A DNA stretch of 34,835 nt from DAIDKA01 sp049792815 (GTDB lineage Bacteria > Pseudomonadota > Gammaproteobacteria > Steroidobacterales > Steroidobacteraceae): positions 1 to 34,835 of the forward strand of contig JBARBG010000001.1 in the NCBI GenBank assembly GCA_049792815.1, read 5' to 3'. Made by a program: the position numbers and the translations under genes. The notes below the pieces were generated by a model. It worked only from the letters and a program-made list of their open reading frames with translations. It did not search any database and was not told the DNA's origin. This document shows, in pieces, positions 30,368-34,835 of the stretch (the first letter of the stretch is position 1; the number at the start of each line of letters is the position of its first letter).

Positions 30368-30925
30368 ATGCCCGTGGACGTCAAGGCCATTGATGCCCTG
30401 TTGCCCCAGACCCAGTGCACGCGCTGCGGCTACCAGGGCTGCCTGCCGTATGCGACTGCGATCGCCGCGGGGACGCCCATCAATCAGTGCCCCCCGGGAG
30501 GCGCCGCGACCATCGCAGCCCTCGCCCGGCTTCTGGGCCGGGAAGTGTTGCCGCTGAACCCTGAAAACGGTGTTGAAGTGCCGCCGCGCGTCGCGGTGAT
30601 CGACGAAGAACGCTGCATCGGTTGCGCCAAATGCCTGCCGCCCTGCCCTGTGGATGCCATCATCGGCGCGTCGCGCTTCATGCACACCGTCGTGGCCGCG
30701 CTGTGCACCGGCTGCGAGTTGTGTATTGCGCCCTGCCCCGTGGATTGCATCAGCATGGTGGACCTGAGTGTCGAAGCCGTGCCCGAAGGCGCCCCCTTGC
30801 CGATCGCAAATCGCGAGCGCTATGACGCGCACCGGGCGCGGGTGCAGCGTCGCGCGGCCGAACGTGACGCGCTGCTGGCGGCGCGCAAGAAGCTGGCGCG
30901 CCGCTCCGATCCGCACACATCATGA
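30368..30925 (+). CDS. rnfB: RnfB-like soluble iron-sulfur protein
   Basis: 185 residues with three clusters expected. An N-terminal RnfB-type Fe-S domain (LLPQTQCTRCGYQGCLPYA; Cys17, Cys20, Cys25, Cys41) is followed by two [4Fe-4S] ferredoxin motifs, Cys83-86-89-93 and Cys113-116-119-123. It lacks the N-terminal membrane helix of true RnfB and no other rnf gene is near, so it is a cytosolic electron carrier rather than a subunit of a local Rnf complex. A basic Arg/Lys-rich tail ends the protein. The ATGA overlap with nth suggests it could serve that Fe-S enzyme or another reductive process. The placement before nth is conserved in several gammaproteobacteria. Confidence 0.88.
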   Translation: MPVDVKAIDALLPQTQCTRCGYQGCLPYATAIAAGTPINQCPPGGAATIAALARLLGREVLPLNPENGVEVPPRVAVIDEERCIGCAKCLPPCPVDAIIGASRFMHTVVAALCTGCELCIAPCPVDCISMVDLSVEAVPEGAPLPIANRERYDAHRARVQRRAAERDALLAARKKLARRSDPHTS

Positions 30926-31590
30926 CCCAAGCGGCGGTGCGCAAACTCAAGCGCAAGGGGTTCACCCCGGTCCGCCGCAGGAAGCTGTTTGAACGCCTGC
31001 AGGCCGCCAATCCGCAACCTGTTTCGGAGCTTCAGTACACCACGCCCTTTGAACTGCTGGTCGCGGTGATGCTCTCGGCCCATACCACCGACAAGAGCGT
31101 GAACGGTGCCACCGCCAAGCTGTTTCCCGTGGCCAATACGCCGGGCGCCCTGCTGAGCTTAGGGGTCGAAGGCGTGAAGCCCTACCTGAAGACCATCGGC
31201 CTGTACAACGCCAAGGCCGCCAATCTGATCGGGCTGTGTCAGCGTCTCGTCGACCTGCATCACGGGCAGGTGCCGGCGGATCGCGAGTCGCTGGAAGCGC
31301 TGCCGGGTGTCGGCCGCAAGACGGCCAACGTGGTGCTCAACATAGCCTTCGGCGAGAACACCATCGCCGTGGACACCCATATCTTCCGGGTTGCGAACCG
31401 CACGGGTCTCGCCCCGGGCCGCACGCCTCTGATCGTCGAAACCGAACTGGTCAAAACCACGCCCCAGCAGTTCGCGCACCAGGCTCACCACTGGCTGCTG
31501 CTGCATGGGCGCCATGTGTGCACGGCCCGGGCCCCAAAGTGCACGAGCTGCGTAATCCGCGACCTGTGCGACTTTCCGGACAAGACCTGA
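30922..31590 (+). CDS. nth: Endonuclease III
   Basis: Bifunctional DNA glycosylase/AP lyase for oxidised pyrimidines. 222 residues. Helix-hairpin-helix LPGVGRKTANVVLN with catalytic Lys133, catalytic Asp151 in VDTHIFRV, and the [4Fe-4S] loop Cys200-x6-Cys207-x2-Cys210-x5-Cys216. Compared with E. coli there are about 13 extra residues at the N-terminus; ATG at 30922 overlaps the rnfB stop, and a GTG at 30937 is an alternative. His54 stands where E. coli has Gln41 (LLSAQATD), a residue at the DNA lesion gap. The DUF1841 gene overlaps its stop by one base. Confidence 0.95.
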   Translation: MTQAAVRKLKRKGFTPVRRRKLFERLQAANPQPVSELQYTTPFELLVAVMLSAHTTDKSVNGATAKLFPVANTPGALLSLGVEGVKPYLKTIGLYNAKAANLIGLCQRLVDLHHGQVPADRESLEALPGVGRKTANVVLNIAFGENTIAVDTHIFRVANRTGLAPGRTPLIVETELVKTTPQQFAHQAHHWLLLHGRHVCTARAPKCTSCVIRDLCDFPDKT

Positions 31591-32045
31591 TGCCTGTCTT
31601 TGCCAACCAAAGCCGCGAGCAGCTGCGCCAGATGTACCTGGCCTCGTGGCGCAAGTTCCGTGCGCAGGAGCCCCTGGAGCCACTCGAAAAACAGGTTGCG
31701 GCGGTCATCGCCGAACACCCGGAGTACATCGAGTGGCTGGAGACGGGTCGGGAAGTCCTGCGTGCCGACTTCGCACCCGAGGACGGCCGTGAGAACCCCT
31801 TCCTGCACATGGGTATGCATCTGGCCCTGCGCGAGCAGCTGAGCACCGACCGGCCTGCGGGCTTCGCCGCCCTGCATCGCAGGCTCTGCGAGCACTATGG
31901 CGATGCCCACGAGGCCGAACACGCCCTGCTGATGCCGCTGGCGGAAACTCTGTGGGAAGCCCAGCGCGCCGGGCGCGCGCCCGATGACCTGGACTACCTG
32001 CGCAAGGTCGATGAGTTGGTAGCGCGTACGGTGACGCGGCGCTAG
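31590..32045 (+). CDS. DUF1841 family protein
   Basis: 151 residues matching the uncharacterised proteobacterial DUF1841 family: MPVFANQSREQLRQMYLASWRKF at the start, EPLEKQVAAVIAEHPEY, NPFLHMGMHLALREQLSTDRP and HDAEHALMxPLAE-like AEHALLMPLAETLWEAQR. Charged and helical, no signal or membrane segment. ATG at 31590 overlaps the nth TGA as TGATG, so it is translated with nth. DUF1841 next to nth recurs in gamma- and betaproteobacteria. Function unknown. Confidence 0.85.
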   Translation: MPVFANQSREQLRQMYLASWRKFRAQEPLEPLEKQVAAVIAEHPEYIEWLETGREVLRADFAPEDGRENPFLHMGMHLALREQLSTDRPAGFAALHRRLCEHYGDAHEAEHALLMPLAETLWEAQRAGRAPDDLDYLRKVDELVARTVTRR

Positions 32046-32047
32046 CG

Positions 32048-33805
32048 CTACTTCTTCTTGGGGATGTACAGATCGGTGAGCGTGCCGTCGTAGGCTTCGG
32101 CGGCGAACGCCACGGTCTCGGACAGCGTCGGATGCGGATGCACCGTCAGGCTGATGTCGGTCGCGTCCGCGCCCATTTCGATGGCCAAGGCCACTTCGCT
32201 GATGAGATCGCCGGCATTGGGGCCGACGATGCCGCCGCCCACGACACGGTGGGTCACCGGATCGAACAGCAGCTTGGTGAAGCCGTCATCGCGCCCCAGG
32301 GACAGCGAGCGGCCATTGGCCGCCCAGGGGAACAGGCTCTTTTCAAAGGCAATGCCCTTGGCCTTGGCTTCGGTTTCGGTGAGGCCCACCCAGGCCACTT
32401 CCGGATCGGTGTAAGCCACGGAGGGGACCACCCGCGCATCAAATGCCGCCTTGTGCCCCGCGATGACTTCGGCGGCCACCTTGGCTTCGTGCGTGGCCTT
32501 GTGGGCCAGCATGGGCTGCCCGACGATATCGCCGATGGCGAAGATATGCGGCACATTGGTGCGCAGCTGCTTGTCCACCGGGATGAAGCCGCGCTCGCTG
32601 ACCTTGACGCCCGCTTCCTCCGCGCCGATCAGCTTGCCGTTGGGTGAGCGCCCGACGGCCACCAGCACCAGGTCGTACAGCTGCGGCTCCGGGGCCTTCT
32701 CACCGGCAAAGTTCACGCGAATGCCGTCCTTGGTGACCTCCACGCCGGTCACCTTGATGCCGAGCAGAATCTGCTCATAGCGCGCCCGCAGGCGCTTCTC
32801 CAGCGGCCTGACCAGGTCCGGATCACAGCCCGGCATCAGCGTCGGGGTGAGTTCCACCACGCTGACCTTGGTGCCCAGGGCATCGTAGACGCAGGCCATT
32901 TCCAAACCGATGATGCCGCCGCCGACCACCAGCATGCGGCCACCCGCGGCCGGCAGCTCCAGCGCGCCGGTGGAATCGATGATGCGCGGATCATTGGGCC
33001 AGCCCGGCAGTTTCACGGCTTCGGAGCCGGCCGCGATGATGCAGTATTCGAAGCGGATACGCTCGGTGCCCTTCGGTCCGGTGACGGCAATCACCTGTGG
33101 ACTGACGAATTTGCCGGTGCCGGTGAGCACTTCGACCTTGCGCTGCTTGGCCAGCATGGACAGCCCGCTGGTCAGCTTCTTCACCACGCCGCTCTTGAAG
33201 CCGCGCAGCTTGGCCAGATCCAGCGTGGGCTTGCCGAAGGTGACGCCGTGCGCCGCCATGGCATCGGCGTCCTCGATGACCTTGGCGGCGTGCAGCAGGG
33301 TCTTGGAAGGTATACAGCCGACGTTGAGGCACACGCCACCCAGGGTGTCGAAGCGCTCGATGAGCGTGACCTTCAAGCCGAGGTCTGCGGCACGAAACGC
33401 CGCGGTGTAACCCCCGGGACCCGACCCCAGCACCACCACCTGGGTGCTGCGATCGGCTTGCGCCTCCACTCGCGCGAGGGCCGAGACATCAGGAGCCGGC
33501 ATGCGCACAGTGTCACCCGCGGCATCTGCGCTGGCCGCCTTGGCGGGAGCCGGCGCGGGAGCCGCAGCGCCTGCGGTCACGCGCGCGATGATGGCGCCCT
33601 TGCCGACCTTGTCGCCGCGCTTCACCAGAATTTCAGTGATGGTGCCGGCCGCCGCCGACGGCACATCCATGGTGGCCTTGTCGGTCTCCAGGGTGATGAG
33701 CGGCGTTTCGACTTCGACGCTGTCGCCGACCTTGACCAGTACATCCACGATGGGCACGGCATCGAAGTTGCCGATATCCGGCACGACGAGATCGATAGTG
33801 CTCAT
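32048..33805 (-). CDS. lpdA: Dihydrolipoyl dehydrogenase (E3) with N-terminal lipoyl domain
   Basis: Reoxidises dihydrolipoamide in the pyruvate dehydrogenase complex, reducing NAD+. 585 residues. The N-terminal lipoyl domain (1-78) has the lipoylation Lys43 in LETDKATMDVPS. An Ala/Pro-rich hinge leads to the flavoprotein: GSGPGGYTAAFRAADLG (FAD), redox disulfide GGVCLNVGCIPSK, NAD site VVGGGIIGLEMACVYDALG, second FAD motif IFAIGDIVGQPMLAHKA, and the C-terminal catalytic HPHPTLSE. It begins directly after the aceF stop codon, so both belong to one PDH operon whose 5' part is outside the window. Confidence 0.96.
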   Translation of the reverse strand: MSTIDLVVPDIGNFDAVPIVDVLVKVGDSVEVETPLITLETDKATMDVPSAAAGTITEILVKRGDKVGKGAIIARVTAGAAAPAPAPAKAASADAAGDTVRMPAPDVSALARVEAQADRSTQVVVLGSGPGGYTAAFRAADLGLKVTLIERFDTLGGVCLNVGCIPSKTLLHAAKVIEDADAMAAHGVTFGKPTLDLAKLRGFKSGVVKKLTSGLSMLAKQRKVEVLTGTGKFVSPQVIAVTGPKGTERIRFEYCIIAAGSEAVKLPGWPNDPRIIDSTGALELPAAGGRMLVVGGGIIGLEMACVYDALGTKVSVVELTPTLMPGCDPDLVRPLEKRLRARYEQILLGIKVTGVEVTKDGIRVNFAGEKAPEPQLYDLVLVAVGRSPNGKLIGAEEAGVKVSERGFIPVDKQLRTNVPHIFAIGDIVGQPMLAHKATHEAKVAAEVIAGHKAAFDARVVPSVAYTDPEVAWVGLTETEAKAKGIAFEKSLFPWAANGRSLSLGRDDGFTKLLFDPVTHRVVGGGIVGPNAGDLISEVALAIEMGADATDISLTVHPHPTLSETVAFAAEAYDGTLTDLYIPKKK

Positions 33806-34835
33806 TTAAGGCACCGCCTCGAGCAGGCCGCGCGGCTCGGCCAGCACCTGCGTCAGATAGGTCGTGAATCTCGCGGCCAGGGCACCATCGATGACACGAT
33901 GATCATAGGACAGCGACAACGGCAGCATCAGCCGCGGCACGAAGGCCCCGTCCTTGAATACCGGTTTCATCGTTGAGCGCGAGACCCCCAGGATCGCCAC
34001 CTCCGGCGCATTGATGATGGGGGTGAAGTAGGTGCCGCCGATTCCGCCGAGACTGGAGATCGTGAAGCTGCCGCCCTGCATTTGCGTCACGTTGAGCGTG
34101 CCCGTGCGCGCCTTCTCGGACAACTCACCCAGCGCGCGGGCGACTTCGTAGATGTCCTTGCGATCCGCGTCGTGGACCACGGGGACCATCAGCCCGTTGG
34201 GCGTGTCGGCGGCGAAGCCCAGGTGGACATATTTCTTCAGGATCAGATTCTCGCCGTTCGCGTCCAGCGATGAATTGACGGTCGGAAAGTGATGCAGCGC
34301 GCGCACGCAGGCGCGCATGATGAAGGCCAGCGGGGTGAGCTTGATGCCCTGCTCGGTGGCCTTGGTCTTCAGCTTGCCGCGCAGCTCTTCAAGATCGGTG
34401 ATATCCGCTTCATCAAACTGCGTGACATGCGGCAGGTTCACCCAGCTGGCATGCAGACGCGCGCCGGAGATTTTCTGGATGCGCGTCAGCGGCCGGGTCT
34501 CCACCGTGCCGAAGGCCGCGAAATCCACCACCGGCACGCTGGGCAGGCCACGGCCGCCGGCGACGCCCGCCTTGCCCGCCTGGGCAGCACCGCCGCTCAG
34601 CGCCTTCTTCACGAATCCCTTGACGTCCTCCTCGGTGATCCGGGACTTGAAGCCCGTACCGCTCACCCGTGCCAGGTCCACACCCAGTTCGCGTGCGAAG
34701 CGTCGTACCGACGGGCTGGCATGGGCCGAGGAGAAGCCGCTTTCATTGATGGCAGCCAGGCCGGCGCCAGCGGCCGGCGCAGGGGCCGCAGCCGCCTGAG
34801 CAGCGACCGGTGTCGGCGCCGGCGCGGCCTTGGGC
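33806..34835 (-). CDS. aceF: Dihydrolipoamide acetyltransferase (E2), C-terminal part (runs off the right edge)
   Basis: Core acetyltransferase of pyruvate dehydrogenase. The frame is open to the window end, giving 343 C-terminal residues; the lipoyl domains lie beyond the edge. What is seen: an Ala/Pro-rich linker, the E1/E3-binding domain (ASPSVRRFARELGVDLARV, GTGFKSRITEEDVKGF), a second linker, and the catalytic domain starting RPLTRIQKISGARLHASW, with the active-site SYDHRVIDGALAARF near the end. Its stop codon (33806-33808) abuts the lpdA ATG with no gap. A GTG at 34681 is internal and should not be taken as the start. Confidence 0.95.
   Translation of the reverse strand, partial: PKAAPAPTPVAAQAAAAPAPAAGAGLAAINESGFSSAHASPSVRRFARELGVDLARVSGTGFKSRITEEDVKGFVKKALSGGAAQAGKAGVAGGRGLPSVPVVDFAAFGTVETRPLTRIQKISGARLHASWVNLPHVTQFDEADITDLEELRGKLKTKATEQGIKLTPLAFIMRACVRALHHFPTVNSSLDANGENLILKKYVHLGFAADTPNGLMVPVVHDADRKDIYEVARALGELSEKARTGTLNVTQMQGGSFTISSLGGIGGTYFTPIINAPEVAILGVSRSTMKPVFKDGAFVPRLMLPLSLSYDHRVIDGALAARFTTYLTQVLAEPRGLLEAVP

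Noticed and set aside
32048..33805. Lipoyl domain fused to dihydrolipoyl dehydrogenase as an unusual fusion
   Set aside because: This form of E3 is known from several beta- and gammaproteobacteria.
34681..34681. GTG at 34681 as the start of a short acetyltransferase
   Set aside because: The frame continues upstream through the E1/E3-binding domain and Ala/Pro linker of E2 to the window edge, so this codon is internal.

Overview
The window is high-GC, tightly packed bacterial DNA from a Gram-negative (TonB-dependent receptor, Sec signal peptides, lipoylated pyruvate dehydrogenase parts). The housekeeping genes point to a gammaproteobacterium: a divergent mrp/metG pair, dcd beside mrp, rnfB-nth-DUF1841 after metG, and aceF-lpdA with a lipoyl domain on E3. 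I would look first near Xanthomonadales, Nevskiales or Steroidobacterales. That placement is inference from gene content. I see no rRNA, tRNA, CRISPR array, transposase or integrase. No gene-free stretch exceeds 300 bases; the longest gaps are 3230-3392, 5847-5971 and 25425-25551, and what they hold is listed below.

Layout. 1-3229: a DUF2066 fragment diverging from a DUF3108 gene, then a double-length dcd, converging on mrp. 3393-8151: a cytosolic HEAT-repeat Ser/Thr protein kinase followed by two PilT/PilU-family retraction ATPases. 8135-22845: a nearly complete purine degradation locus. The minus strand carries uraH-xdhA-xdhB-xdhC-puuD-uraD-NCS2 permease, puuE-allC, and guaD with a DHFR-fold gene. 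The plus strand carries an M20 hydrolase and an adenine deaminase. 22884-27730: a TonB-dependent receptor and two divergent secreted proteins of the purine nucleoside permease (NUP) family, which has a nucleoside phosphorylase fold. 27772-34835: a CYTH protein, metG, a soluble RnfB-like ferredoxin, nth, DUF1841, lpdA and the 3' part of aceF.

How the parts may work together. The outer-membrane receptor and the secreted NUP proteins would capture and split purine nucleosides. The permease would import free bases. Adenine and guanine deaminases feed hypoxanthine and xanthine to XdhABC. PuuD (a membrane urate oxidase with its own cytochrome c domain), UraH and UraD turn urate into allantoin. PuuE and AllC carry allantoin to allantoate and ureidoglycine with nitrogen release. 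No transcription regulator is encoded in the window. Instead, uraH, guaD and the receptor share an 11-base promoter element, and the uraH and guaD promoter-plus-start regions look like two copies of one module.

The roughly 25 kb from the kinase to the CYTH gene separates mrp from metG, which are divergent neighbours in E. coli and also close in Pseudomonas. This suggests an accessory island in a conserved housekeeping junction. Several genes (both around position 250, M20, puuE, uraH, guaD, metG) have a -10-like hexamer only 5-8 bases before the start codon, which predicts leaderless mRNAs.
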